Positions 1-7,455 of a stretch of DNA of 13,258 nt are shown one piece after another; the first letter of the stretch is position 1, and each line of letters opens with the position of its first letter. Made by a program: the position numbers and the translations under genes. The notes under the pieces are model-generated. The model made no database searches and was not told the DNA's origin. It saw only the letters and a program-made list of their open reading frames with translations. Source of the DNA: Clostridia bacterium (GTDB lineage: Bacteria > Bacillota_A > Clostridia > Christensenellales > Aristaeellaceae); assembly GCA_017509065.1 (NCBI GenBank), contig JAFWQM010000203.1, positions 1-13,258 on the forward strand. Direction: 5' to 3'.

Positions 1-783
1 AAGCTGATCCAGCGTTACATTGGAAATGATTTCATCGTCCAGCAGGCAGCAGTTCTGATCCACCCGCCAGCGTTTGAGCAAGCCGTACTGCGTGGCGGAC
101 TGGGGCCACCAGATGGGCGTGTAGCGGCCCTGACGGCCCCCAAAATCGCCGGGACAGCGCCAGGTGCCCAGTTCCACACCATTCACCCACACCGTGATAT
201 CGCTGGGCCAATCCAACCGGTAATTCGGCGCTTCCGAACAGGCCTCGAAGCTGATTTCCAGGCAATGCAGCTTACGGTCTATCGCGTACCGGCTGCTGAA
301 CCGGTATTCCACGAAGCCTTTCTGGAACCAGAGCAGCTGAGCGTCAAAATGCTCCGGCTCATAAAACAGCGCCGTGTCGTCCTGAATGCCGATATTGGAT
401 TGAGACCCCGCCATACCGCAGGTGGGCACGATCAGGCAATCGATATAATGGCCGATGGGCATGTACTGGAAGTGGGATTCGATCTGCCGCTGTTCCTGGC
501 CCTCCAGATCGATATGGATCTGGTCGCGCTTCCGGCTGCACAGCTTCATCACGCCCCTCACGCCGTTCCGCCGCTCGGTGCGGATCAATTCCGCTTCCTC
601 CAGGAGCACCACATTGTTGCTGATGGTGGACAGCGGCGCGTTCATGGCCTGCGCCAACTCCACGATGCTCATGCTGCGCTCCCCGAGCAGCTGCATGATC
701 CTGATACGCACGTCCGAGCCCAGCGCCCGAGCCACCAGGGCCAGTTTTTCCGTATCGTTCACGGAAAGATCCAGGTTTTTCAC
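1..783 (-). CDS. ArsR-type winged-helix regulator with C-terminal beta-rich domain (partial, 3' end outside window)
   Basis: The frame is open for 261 codons from a GTG at 783 to the left edge, so the C-terminus is missing. The GTG is preceded by GAGGGGG, which overlaps the stop codon of the GH43 gene 12 nt upstream, so translation is probably coupled. Residues about 12-85 form an ArsR-like winged helix: a recognition-helix region with LSTISNNVVLLEEAELI, then a basic wing around RTERRNGVRG. The metal-binding ELCVCD motif of metal-sensing ArsR proteins is absent. Residues about 145-261 are rich in beta strands and tryptophan, with SDITVWVNGVELGTW followed by GDFGGRQGRYTPIWWP. This resembles the predicted regulators of about 300 residues found near sugar transporters in Firmicutes (a COG4189-like group, from memory). 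I infer that the C-terminal domain senses a sugar or a breakdown product and that the protein controls this operon. The HTH call is firm; the ligand is unknown. Confidence 0.85.
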   Translation of the reverse strand, partial: MKNLDLSVNDTEKLALVARALGSDVRIRIMQLLGERSMSIVELAQAMNAPLSTISNNVVLLEEAELIRTERRNGVRGVMKLCSRKRDQIHIDLEGQEQRQIESHFQYMPIGHYIDCLIVPTCGMAGSQSNIGIQDDTALFYEPEHFDAQLLWFQKGFVEYRFSSRYAIDRKLHCLEISFEACSEAPNYRLDWPSDITVWVNGVELGTWRCPGDFGGRQGRYTPIWWPQSATQYGLLKRWRVDQNCCLLDDEIISNVTLDQL

Positions 784-795
784 GGTTTTTCCCCC

Positions 796-3096
796 TCATT
801 GCAAAGGAATCACGTCACAGGACAGCACCTGCAATTCCTTCCCCGTGCTGAAAAATCCGTACATGCCATGGGTAAAGGGCTGCGCGTCCTCCAGCGTATA
901 CTGGGGCGCTTCCCCCGGCAGAGAGATTTCCAGCCTGTTTCCCTTTACGCGCAGGATCAATTCGCCTTCTTCCGCGTTTTTCCAGGCGTCCACCTTGCAG
1001 AACTGCGCGCTGCCCACGGCCCCGTATGCCGTTTTCTGCACGCTGAAGCCTAACTTGCTCAGGATCACGCCGTATCCGTAATAGCTTTCCGCCACCTGCG
1101 CGTCGTATAAAGATACGTTCGTCGCCCGAAGCAGGACGCCGCTGGTGCCGCTTCCCTCCTGGGGGATGCGGAAACGGACGCGAAGCTCGTAATCCGTTTG
1201 TCCTTCTTCTCCGAAAAGCGCGAAGCCCGTGCGGTTCTTTTTGATAGAGAGCAGGCCGTCTTCCGCGTGCATATTGAACGCGCCTAAGGTAATGAAACCG
1301 TCCCGCATGGCTTTTTCCGAAAAATCGTTGTACGTTTCCGCCGTTTCCGCAAAGGAGAAGACCGCTGTGCGGCTGAGCTGCACGTCCTCCCCGGCCAGCG
1401 ACAGAACATGATCCCCGGCGGCCAGAAAAACGGGAGACGATGAGAACGTGAAGTACGCGTCTCTTCCGGAAAATGCCGGAACAGCGCCCCGCCATACGTT
1501 TTCACCGTCCAGGAATACTTCCAGTTCCTTGCCGCAGTCCAAGGCGCACACGGTGAAATCGAAAACATACGTCCCATCCGCCGCCACTCTTACGGCATAA
1601 TCCGCTTTTCCCAGCATGGGAACGATTTCCGCCTGTTTTCCGGTCTCCGTCCAGGTCATCTCTTCCCTGTTCAGGGCGTGAATGGCGCTGAACTTCCCCG
1701 GGATCACCTTGAGGGCCGTATTGTCGCCGGAACCCAGGGCCTTGGCAGTACAGGCCATGAAAGAATAGGAAACGTTTTCCCTTTTCACCGCGCCGATCCG
1801 GTCCGCTGTGAACCCCGGTTCATACAGGGTGATCAGCCGCATGCCGTCGATATACGCGTAAAACCATGCTGCATTGCATTCCACCCGCAGGGTGTGCAGC
1901 GTCCCCTTCGCGCCTAAGAAGGGCACGCTTTCATCGCAAAGCTCTTTTTCTCCGATACACAGCGTGATCCGGTCCCCGTCGGTGCGCAAAAGAACGGTTT
2001 CGCCGTCTTTCTCTCCCGCCTGCCACAAGGCAGCGCCGCCTTCCGCCAGGATGAAATTGCATTCCTGGGTGAACACGTTGGTTTTCGGGATTTCGGCAAA
2101 AAATCCTTCTTCCGTTTCGGCAAAGTCGTTTAATTCTCCAGCCGCGTCGCCGTACACATCCGGCATATCGGGAACCGGCATGGAAAAATTCGTGGGGCCG
2201 CTGGTGTACAGATACCCTCCGTTGGTGAACAGCCGGTCTAAGTTATAAAGCCGGGCCGGTCCGCCGATGGAAACGTAGGAATGATAAGCCGTGTATACGC
2301 TGTCCAGGTCCGGGCCGACAAAATTGCTGGAGTGGCCGAGGCCCGTGAACTTGTCCCCGAAAACGCTGTGAATGATCAGGGTGGAATCGCTGGGCTGATC
2401 GAATTTGCCCGCCGGGGAACCGTACCGATTGGCGTAAGCCACCCGATAGCCGGAGGAAAGCAGATGATTGCCCGTAAAGGTGAGATAATACCAATCCCCC
2501 CGGCGGAACAGTCCCGGGCCTTCCGTCCAATGGCGTAGGGTGGCCGTGGTGGAGAATTTGATTCCCTCGGGCAGCAGGGTCTTTTCGTTCAGGAAGCTTT
2601 GCTTGATCTGGCTGTCCTCTGGGAAAAGAAGGAGCAGCTTTCCATCGTCGCACACGAAGAAAGAGCCGTCGATCTGATAGCCGAAATTGCCGGTGACGGG
2701 CCGGAACACGCCCAGGGGGGAATCGCTTTTCAGGATATAATGGCCGCCTCCGTTGGGGGATGTGACCATATAGAAATCCCCCCGCCAATACACCACTTCC
2801 GGCGCGTAGGCAAAATACACGTCCTTGTTTTCGGTGCACCAGCCCTGAAAATCCCAATGGACCAGATCCCGGGACGTGAACACCCGCACCCGATCCTCAC
2901 AAGAGGAGGCGTACAAATAATACATGCCGTTCCACCGTATCACAAAGGGGTCGCCGATGCCGTAATCGTCGGTCGCGCCCCGGATAGGCGGATACTGTCC
3001 GGGGATCGCCATGGGATTTTGGTATTCCTCCGAAAGGGCCGCCCCCGGCAGGGCAAAGCAAAGGGCCATCACAAAGCAGATCATCCTCTTCAGCAT
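796..3096 (-). CDS. Secreted glycoside hydrolase family 43 enzyme with C-terminal beta-sandwich domains
   Basis: This 766-residue protein has a signal peptide at about 1-22, ending in the region LPGAALS with no lipobox. The GH43 five-bladed propeller spans about 25-308. Probable catalytic residues are the base D49 in GIGDPF, the pKa-modulating D143 in IDGSFF and the acid E192 in TEGPGLF. H255 in GLGHSSNF matches the conserved histidine of the family. After the catalytic domain come three beta-rich parts: about 320-465 and 590-766, both concanavalin/LamG-like, and about 485-585, CBM6/35-like. They probably bind polysaccharide. GH43 enzymes release arabinose, xylose or galactose from side chains or cut arabinan; the substrate cannot be read from this sequence. 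The ATG is set by GGGGAGG nine bases upstream and by the signal peptide. The gene follows a permease by 21 nt and precedes the regulator by 12 nt, so it is within the operon and likely acts extracellularly to feed the importers. Confidence 0.9.
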   Translation of the reverse strand: MLKRMICFVMALCFALPGAALSEEYQNPMAIPGQYPPIRGATDDYGIGDPFVIRWNGMYYLYASSCEDRVRVFTSRDLVHWDFQGWCTENKDVYFAYAPEVVYWRGDFYMVTSPNGGGHYILKSDSPLGVFRPVTGNFGYQIDGSFFVCDDGKLLLLFPEDSQIKQSFLNEKTLLPEGIKFSTTATLRHWTEGPGLFRRGDWYYLTFTGNHLLSSGYRVAYANRYGSPAGKFDQPSDSTLIIHSVFGDKFTGLGHSSNFVGPDLDSVYTAYHSYVSIGGPARLYNLDRLFTNGGYLYTSGPTNFSMPVPDMPDVYGDAAGELNDFAETEEGFFAEIPKTNVFTQECNFILAEGGAALWQAGEKDGETVLLRTDGDRITLCIGEKELCDESVPFLGAKGTLHTLRVECNAAWFYAYIDGMRLITLYEPGFTADRIGAVKRENVSYSFMACTAKALGSGDNTALKVIPGKFSAIHALNREEMTWTETGKQAEIVPMLGKADYAVRVAADGTYVFDFTVCALDCGKELEVFLDGENVWRGAVPAFSGRDAYFTFSSSPVFLAAGDHVLSLAGEDVQLSRTAVFSFAETAETYNDFSEKAMRDGFITLGAFNMHAEDGLLSIKKNRTGFALFGEEGQTDYELRVRFRIPQEGSGTSGVLLRATNVSLYDAQVAESYYGYGVILSKLGFSVQKTAYGAVGSAQFCKVDAWKNAEEGELILRVKGNRLEISLPGEAPQYTLEDAQPFTHGMYGFFSTGKELQVLSCDVIPLQ

Positions 3097-3117
3097 GGGG
3101 CGAATCCTCCCCTCGTA

Positions 3118-3981
3118 TCATTTCAGGCCGGAATAAGCCATTGTATTCATCACTTTGCTCTGCATGCAGATAAACAGGATCAGATTGGGCAGAAACATGA
3201 TCAGCGACGCGGCGGCGGCGATGCCCTGGCCCGCCACGGCGTTGGTGTTGCTAGCCAAAGTGTTCATATAAAAGGTCAGGGTACGCATGTTTTCCTTATT
3301 GGTAAACATGATGGAGGTTTCCGTGTTGTTCCACACCGATTGAAAAGCCAGGATGGCTACTGTGGCGATGGCGGGCCGCACCAGCGGCAGGATGATTTTG
3401 AAAAACACCCGGAAATACCCCGCGCCGTCCACGATGGCGGCTTCGATCAGGGAATCGGGTACCTGGTCGGTGAACTGCTTCACCAGGAACATGCCCACCG
3501 GCATGGCGATAAGCGGCAGGATATGCGCCGCGAAGGTATTGATCATGCCCAGCTTGTCAATGAGCAGATACCGGGGAATGATCACGGCCACAGGCACGAA
3601 CATCATGGCCAAATTATTGATTTCCATCAGGGTCTTTTTCCCGCGGAAGCGCAGCTTGCTCAGGGCGAAGGCCGCCATGGAGCTGATCACCACGCTGCAA
3701 ATCACCACGGACAGGGTAACGATCAGACTGTTGAAGATATAGCGGCTGATGGAAATGCCGCCCTGGGACGCCTGACGCACTAATTTGGTAAAGTTATCCA
3801 TGACCGGATTGCTCACCAGAAAACGAGGCGGAAAGGCGAACAATTCCTCGATGGGCTTGAAGGCGTGGTTGATGATAAACAGGATCGGCAGGCTCATAAA
3901 CAAAGCCAGCGGAACCAGCACCATGTACATGGGGATCTGGTTCAGATGGAACCGGTCCGGGTTGAATCGCGTCCTGCGCAT
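3118..3981 (-). CDS. Carbohydrate ABC transporter permease, MalG type (COG0395)
   Basis: This 287-residue membrane protein has the usual length for MalG-type permeases and about six hydrophobic segments, the first at about 18-40. The cytoplasmic EAA loop that docks the ATPase starts at E180 (EAAIVDGAGYF) and ends near the conserved proline P203. It should form one half of the translocation channel with a MalF-type partner. The neighbouring binding-protein gene lies upstream across a 113-nt gap with a strong hairpin, and the GH43 gene follows by 21 nt. The other MalG gene (5517-6503) overlaps its own MalF, so this copy is most simply the partner of the MalF encoded at 11597-12514. That pairing is inference. 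The ribosome site before the ATG is weak (AAAGG/CAGG), in keeping with lower expression than the binding protein. Confidence 0.92.
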   Translation of the reverse strand: MRRTRFNPDRFHLNQIPMYMVLVPLALFMSLPILFIINHAFKPIEELFAFPPRFLVSNPVMDNFTKLVRQASQGGISISRYIFNSLIVTLSVVICSVVISSMAAFALSKLRFRGKKTLMEINNLAMMFVPVAVIIPRYLLIDKLGMINTFAAHILPLIAMPVGMFLVKQFTDQVPDSLIEAAIVDGAGYFRVFFKIILPLVRPAIATVAILAFQSVWNNTETSIMFTNKENMRTLTFYMNTLASNTNAVAGQGIAAAASLIMFLPNLILFICMQSKVMNTMAYSGLK

Positions 3982-4019
3982 AGGATCAGCCTGCCTTTCA
4001 AAGTGCTGGGATAGGCGTT

Positions 4020-4034
4020 CCTCCCAGAGGGAGG
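4020..4034 (-). other. Small alternative hairpin competing with the 4029-4055 stem
   Basis: On the transcribed minus strand, CCTCCC (4034-4029 complement side of the larger stem's 3' arm) and GGGAGG can pair across the three-base loop TCT, six pairs without mismatch. Six bases are shared with the 4029-4055 hairpin, so the two structures cannot form fully at the same time. The longer stem is clearly the more stable. There is no T tract after this hairpin, so it is not an intrinsic terminator. The GGGAGG arm resembles a ribosome-binding site but lies too far from the permease ATG at 3981 to serve it. Confidence 0.5.
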
Positions 4035-4055
4035 CGCGGGTGCGTCGCGCCTCCC
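4029..4055 (-). promoter_or_regulatory. Strong GC-rich intergenic hairpin after the binding-protein gene
   Basis: A perfect ten-base-pair stem, GGGAGGCGCG with CGCGCCTCCC, closes a seven-base loop that reads ACGCACC in the transcript. It lies 39 nt past the binding-protein stop codon and 47 nt before the next permease start. It lacks a following T run on the minus strand. I infer that it blocks 3' exonucleases and so stabilises the upstream binding-protein mRNA relative to the permease mRNA, as the REP elements between malE and malF do in E. coli. Its loop is complementary to the loop of the hairpin at 5471-5500. Confidence 0.75.
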
Positions 4056-4094
4056 CGGGAAAAACGAATCAATGATTTGATGAATCGGAAATGT

Positions 4095-5435
4095 TTACTC
4101 GGTGATGGAAGCCAGGTAATTGTCGCGGGCACGGTTCGCTACCGCTTCCAGCTCGGCGGCCACGTCGGCAGCGCTCAGTTCGCCCCGCAGGATCTTGCCG
4201 TTGATATCGTTGGAATTGTAGTAGGTTTCGATCTCACCCCAGCCGGGGCACACGGGCCAGTTGGAAGGAACGAAGTTCACGCCGCGGTTCAGAACGGCTT
4301 CATAGAAGCCCTTGATGGTATCGTCGGCGTTATCCACCAGATCCTGCCACACTTCGGGGGTGCTCACAACGGGCATGCGGCTTACGGGATAGCCCAGAGA
4401 GCGGTAGGTTTCCTGGCGCTTGAGAGCGGCCATGGGGCCCCAGCTCATCCACTTAGCCAGTTCCCAGGCTTCCCGGGGATGCTCGGTAGAAGCGGAAATG
4501 ATGCCGTTGTCCACGATAGCCAGTTCGCCCTTGCCTTCGCCCATGGGCAGCGGATAGTACACGAATTCGCAGCCGGTTTCTTCCTTCACGGTGGTGTTGA
4601 ACATGGCCATGGTCCAGGGCCAGTCGGTATGCATGGCGGTGCGGCCTTTGCCGGGAGGCCAGGCGCCGGGATCGCCCAGCACGGCTTCCTTTTCTTCCGC
4701 GCTCATCCACTCACAGATCTTGTTGTTGATCACTTCGGCACGGGTTTCCACGGCTTCGATCCAGGCATCGTCAAAGTGATAAGCTTCGCCGTCCCAGCCG
4801 AATTTGCCCTGATTGCCGTTGATGGCGGCGGGGAACAGGTCCACATACAGCGGGTTGGAAACGCCGTAGTAGTATTCTTCGGGATGGCTCAGTTCCTCGG
4901 CCAGCTCAAAGTATTCGTCCCAAGTCCAGTCGGTGGAGGGCAGTTCCACGTTATACTTTTCAAACAGGGTCTTGTTCATGAAGATCATGTGGGGGAACAG
5001 CACGGCGGGATAGGAATAGTTCTTGCCGCCGATCTTGCTGCTGGATACCATGGTGGGATACAGTTCCGCGGCGTCCGGGTCTTTCTCGTAGAATTCGGTC
5101 AGATCCAGCGCCCATTCGTTGGAAACGGCGGCGCTGACGGAGAATACCCAGAACACGTCGGGCAGATTGCCCTGCGCGGCCAGGTTGGTCAGGCCCTCGT
5201 CCCAGGTGCCCTGATCGATGGGCACGAATTCCACGTGAATGTTGGGATGGGCTTCTTCAAACTGGGCGATCAGCGCCTGCAGCACTTCGGGCTCGCCGGC
5301 TTCCGCCTGGCCCCAGCAGGCGTACCGCAGGGTGATTTCATCGGTGGTCAGGGGTTCCAGACCTTCGGCCATGGCCAGGGGCAGCACGCTCATGGCCAGC
5401 GCCAGGATCAACAGCATGGAAAGTACCTTTTTCAT
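4095..5435 (-). CDS. Sugar ABC transporter extracellular solute-binding protein (SBP_bac_1 type)
   Basis: The mature protein should bind an oligosaccharide and deliver it to the MalF/MalG pair encoded just upstream. It has 446 residues from the ATG at 5435, chosen over a start 18 codons earlier because AAGGAGG lies eight bases before it and the classic signal peptide MKKVLSMLLILALAMSVLPL begins there. Cleavage is likely after A23 (LAMA/EG). No cysteine follows, so this is not a typical lipoprotein. The mature part shows the family's cues: an N-terminal lobe with RYACWGQAE and NIHVEFVPI, LPDVFWVFS, then a Trp- and Tyr-rich binding cleft (TDWTWDEYFE, HTDWPWTMAMF). The 81-nt upstream gap and 113-nt downstream gap each contain a hairpin, suggesting this gene's mRNA is processed or stabilised separately. 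The ligand is unknown. Confidence 0.93.
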   Translation of the reverse strand: MKKVLSMLLILALAMSVLPLAMAEGLEPLTTDEITLRYACWGQAEAGEPEVLQALIAQFEEAHPNIHVEFVPIDQGTWDEGLTNLAAQGNLPDVFWVFSVSAAVSNEWALDLTEFYEKDPDAAELYPTMVSSSKIGGKNYSYPAVLFPHMIFMNKTLFEKYNVELPSTDWTWDEYFELAEELSHPEEYYYGVSNPLYVDLFPAAINGNQGKFGWDGEAYHFDDAWIEAVETRAEVINNKICEWMSAEEKEAVLGDPGAWPPGKGRTAMHTDWPWTMAMFNTTVKEETGCEFVYYPLPMGEGKGELAIVDNGIISASTEHPREAWELAKWMSWGPMAALKRQETYRSLGYPVSRMPVVSTPEVWQDLVDNADDTIKGFYEAVLNRGVNFVPSNWPVCPGWGEIETYYNSNDINGKILRGELSAADVAAELEAVANRARDNYLASITE

Positions 5436-5470
5436 GAGTGAGTCCTCCTTCTTGATTCTATATCTGACAC

Positions 5471-5500
5471 GGGACGAAAGGCAACGCACCGCCTTTTCCC
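5471..5500 (-). promoter_or_regulatory. Hairpin in the leader of the binding-protein gene
   Basis: The transcript can form GGGA-AAAGGC paired with GCCTTT-CG-TCCC, ten pairs with a two-base bulge, closing the eight-base loop GGTGCGTT. It lies between the MalG stop codon at 5517 and the binding-protein ATG at 5435, about 20 nt before the ribosome site. There is no T tract, so termination is not supported. It may be a 5' stabiliser or a processing boundary. The loop pairs perfectly over seven bases with the loop of the hairpin at 4029-4055 on the other side of the same gene. Confidence 0.65.
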
Positions 5501-5516
5501 GTAAAGATATCGGGGG

Positions 5517-6503
5517 TTATTCGCCCGTGATGCCGCTTCTGTCGATGGCTTCGGTGAAATACCTTTGCAGGCAGAAGTAGATGATCAGCAGGGGCAGGAT
5601 GGTGAGGATGGTGCCCGCCATGGTGACGGCCTCGTTCTGCACGTTGGTGGCGCCGCCCATTTTAGCCGCCCAGCCGCTCACTTTTTCAAGATAAGCCTTG
5701 TAGCTGTCCTCGAATTTGCTGAGCTCCATGAGCAACGTGGACACGCTGTGGGTATCGCCCAAAGCGGCATTGCCCATATAGAGGCTGGTGGTGTAAGTTT
5801 CATTCCAGTACCATACGAAGGAAAACAGGAAGGTGGTCAGCATGGCGGGCAGGCCCAGAGGCACGCCGATGGTGAAGAAAATACGCTTTTCGCTGGCCCC
5901 GTCTACCCGGGCGGCTTCGTCCAGAGATACGGGGGTCTGCTCGTAAAATGCCCTGTAGATCAGGATGAAGATGGCGCTGCGCAGGCCCTGGCCGGTGACC
6001 GCGGGCAGGATCATGGTGAGGATGGAACCTAAGATGCCGTAATCGGAATACAGGGTATAGGTGGGCACCATCAGCACGGGAAAGGGCACGATGAAGGTGA
6101 GCAGCACGCAGCCCATGAGCAGGTTTTTGCCCTTGAAACGGAATCGGGCGAAGGCGTAGCCCGCCAAAGCGCAGGAAGCGGTCTGGCACAGGGAAGGCAG
6201 GAAGGATACCAGCAGCGTATCCCACAGATGCTCCTGAAAGCCCATCACATCCAGCGCTTTCTCATAATTGTCCAAGCTCAGCTGATGGGGCAGCCACTGC
6301 ACGGAGGGGTCCAGCAGGTCCGTCAGGGATTTTAGGCTGGTCACCGCCATATGCAGGATGGGATAGATGTACACAAAACCCAGGGCCGACAGCATGACGT
6401 ACAGAAAGGTTTTCATGATCAGGCCCAAACGGTCGTTCGTACCCAAGAGCAGCTTCCGGAAGGCCTCGGCCCAATTCTTTTTTTTCGCTGATTTACTTTT
6501 CAT
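5517..6503 (-). CDS. Carbohydrate ABC transporter permease, MalG type (COG0395)
   Basis: This 328-residue permease is longer than the usual 270-300: it has a basic N-terminal extension of about 30 residues and extra sequence between the last membrane segments (about 250-295, including SKFEDSYKAYLEKVSGW). The EAA loop starts at E196 (EAARVDGASEKRIFF) and ends at the prolines near 215-219. It shares an 11-nt overlap with the preceding MalF gene: its ATG lies in that gene's last codons, and GGAGGCAGGC supplies the ribosome site. The two are therefore translationally coupled and almost certainly form one channel, with the binding protein encoded 81 nt downstream. An A8 run at codons 7-9 gives Lys-Lys-Lys. 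Confidence 0.93.
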   Translation of the reverse strand: MKSKSAKKKNWAEAFRKLLLGTNDRLGLIMKTFLYVMLSALGFVYIYPILHMAVTSLKSLTDLLDPSVQWLPHQLSLDNYEKALDVMGFQEHLWDTLLVSFLPSLCQTASCALAGYAFARFRFKGKNLLMGCVLLTFIVPFPVLMVPTYTLYSDYGILGSILTMILPAVTGQGLRSAIFILIYRAFYEQTPVSLDEAARVDGASEKRIFFTIGVPLGLPAMLTTFLFSFVWYWNETYTTSLYMGNAALGDTHSVSTLLMELSKFEDSYKAYLEKVSGWAAKMGGATNVQNEAVTMAGTILTILPLLIIYFCLQRYFTEAIDRSGITGE

Positions 6504-7455
6504 GCCTGCCTCCTTTCCGCCTGGCGGCGCGCTGGGCGTGGAGCCGCTCCACGCGCACCTGTTCCCTGGTTTTCACCACTTCCACCTGGGTGGCTTTCCT
6601 GGGCTTGGTGACCAGATAAATGACGGAGAGACCCACGGCCAGGGTGACCGTATACACCCACGCCATGGCGGAAGCCACGCCATAGCCGCCGCCGAAGGAC
6701 GTATTGAACATGCGGCTGTTGATTTCCGCGATCACATCATTCAGGCCGCTGGTAGCTAAGAATACCAAGGTATAGATGCCGTTGATCAGGATCATGGGGC
6801 GCAATGCGGGCAACGTGATTTTCCAGAAAGCCACCCAACTGCCCGCGCCGTCGATGAGCGCCGCCTCATAAACCACCTTGTCGATCTTTTGCAGGCCCGC
6901 CATATAGATCAGGATGGGCACGCCGGAATACCACAGAACCAGGATCAGCTGGGTGAACAGGCTGTTCAAGGGATTTGCGAGGGAACCGGGCAGCAGCGCC
7001 GAAATGATGCCGGAAACGCCGTAGCTTTCGATCAGGGGCACCGTGGTGGCCCCTTCGTCCATGAGCCGCTGCAGCACGGGCCCGGACACCACGATGATGG
7101 GCAGGAAAAAGATGGTGCGGTAAACGCCTTTGCCTTTGATGTTGTGGTTCAGCATCATGGCAATCACCAGAGAGAAGACCAGGATCACCGCCAGCCTCAA
7201 TACCGCGTCCTGATAGAAGGCGGAGAGCAGACCGGTGAACACCGTATCTTCATTGAACAGGTAGGCGTAGTTCTGAAAGCCCGCATAGCTCATTTTGCGC
7301 CCTGCGGCAGTCATTTTCACGTTGCTCAGGCTGTAGATGAAGGACTGAACCAGGGGAAGTGCGAAAAAGACCACGAATCCGATCAGCCAGGGCAGAAGAA
7401 AGATGTAGCCTTTCATTTCGCGGCGGGTGACCAGGCCGAAACGCCGTTTTTTCAC
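6493..7455 (-). CDS. Carbohydrate ABC transporter permease, MalF type (COG1175)
   Basis: This 320-residue protein has about six membrane segments, the first at about 17-40 (GYIFLLPWLIGFVVFFALPL, typical of MalF-type permeases of this class). The EAA loop begins at E197 (EAALIDGAGSWVAFW) and ends at P216 in TLPALRP. The C-terminus is long and basic (VKTREQVRVERLHAQRAARR), presumably cytoplasmic. Translation starts with GTG at 7455, whose GTGA overlaps the TGA of the DUF5696 gene by four bases, with AGGGGGTG as ribosome site. It is coupled at both ends, to the DUF5696 gene before it and the MalG gene after it, which implies that these proteins are made in fixed proportion. Confidence 0.93.
   Translation of the reverse strand: MKKRRFGLVTRREMKGYIFLLPWLIGFVVFFALPLVQSFIYSLSNVKMTAAGRKMSYAGFQNYAYLFNEDTVFTGLLSAFYQDAVLRLAVILVFSLVIAMMLNHNIKGKGVYRTIFFLPIIVVSGPVLQRLMDEGATTVPLIESYGVSGIISALLPGSLANPLNSLFTQLILVLWYSGVPILIYMAGLQKIDKVVYEAALIDGAGSWVAFWKITLPALRPMILINGIYTLVFLATSGLNDVIAEINSRMFNTSFGGGYGVASAMAWVYTVTLAVGLSVIYLVTKPRKATQVEVVKTREQVRVERLHAQRAARRKGGRHEK

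Noticed and set aside
359..799. Minus-strand frame starting with ATG at 799 near the regulator start
   Set aside because: It lies in another frame of the regulator gene and gives an Arg/Gly-rich product, whereas the GTG frame at 783 encodes a clear winged helix.
265..1081. Overlapping plus-strand frames opposite the regulator and the end of GH43
   Set aside because: Low-complexity translations antisense to supported genes; no ribosome-site support was looked for beyond this.
2599..3783. 394-codon open frame on the plus strand
   Set aside because: It runs across the junction of the GH43 and permease genes, both well supported on the other strand, and its product is His-rich and without domain features.
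4029..4055. Intrinsic terminator
   Set aside because: The stem is strong but no T run follows it on the minus strand. On the plus strand it is followed by CCGGGAAAAA, also not a terminator.
4077..5441. 454-codon open frame on the plus strand opposite the binding-protein gene
   Set aside because: It is a shadow of the minus-strand gene. The product is rich in His, Gly and Gln with no recognisable domain or signal peptide, while the minus-strand frame has a clear ribosome site and family match.
5455..5484. Possible promoter before the binding-protein gene (TTGCCT, 18 bases, TAGAAT on the minus strand)
   Set aside because: The -35 match is weak (4 of 6) and lies within the hairpin, and the predicted start would leave almost no leader ahead of the ribosome site.
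6470..6503. A8 run giving an in-frame A AAA AAG slippery heptamer at the start of the MalG gene
   Set aside because: It resembles a dnaX-type frameshift site, but the -1 frame yields only about 80 codons of shadow sequence, and no stimulatory structure was evident.
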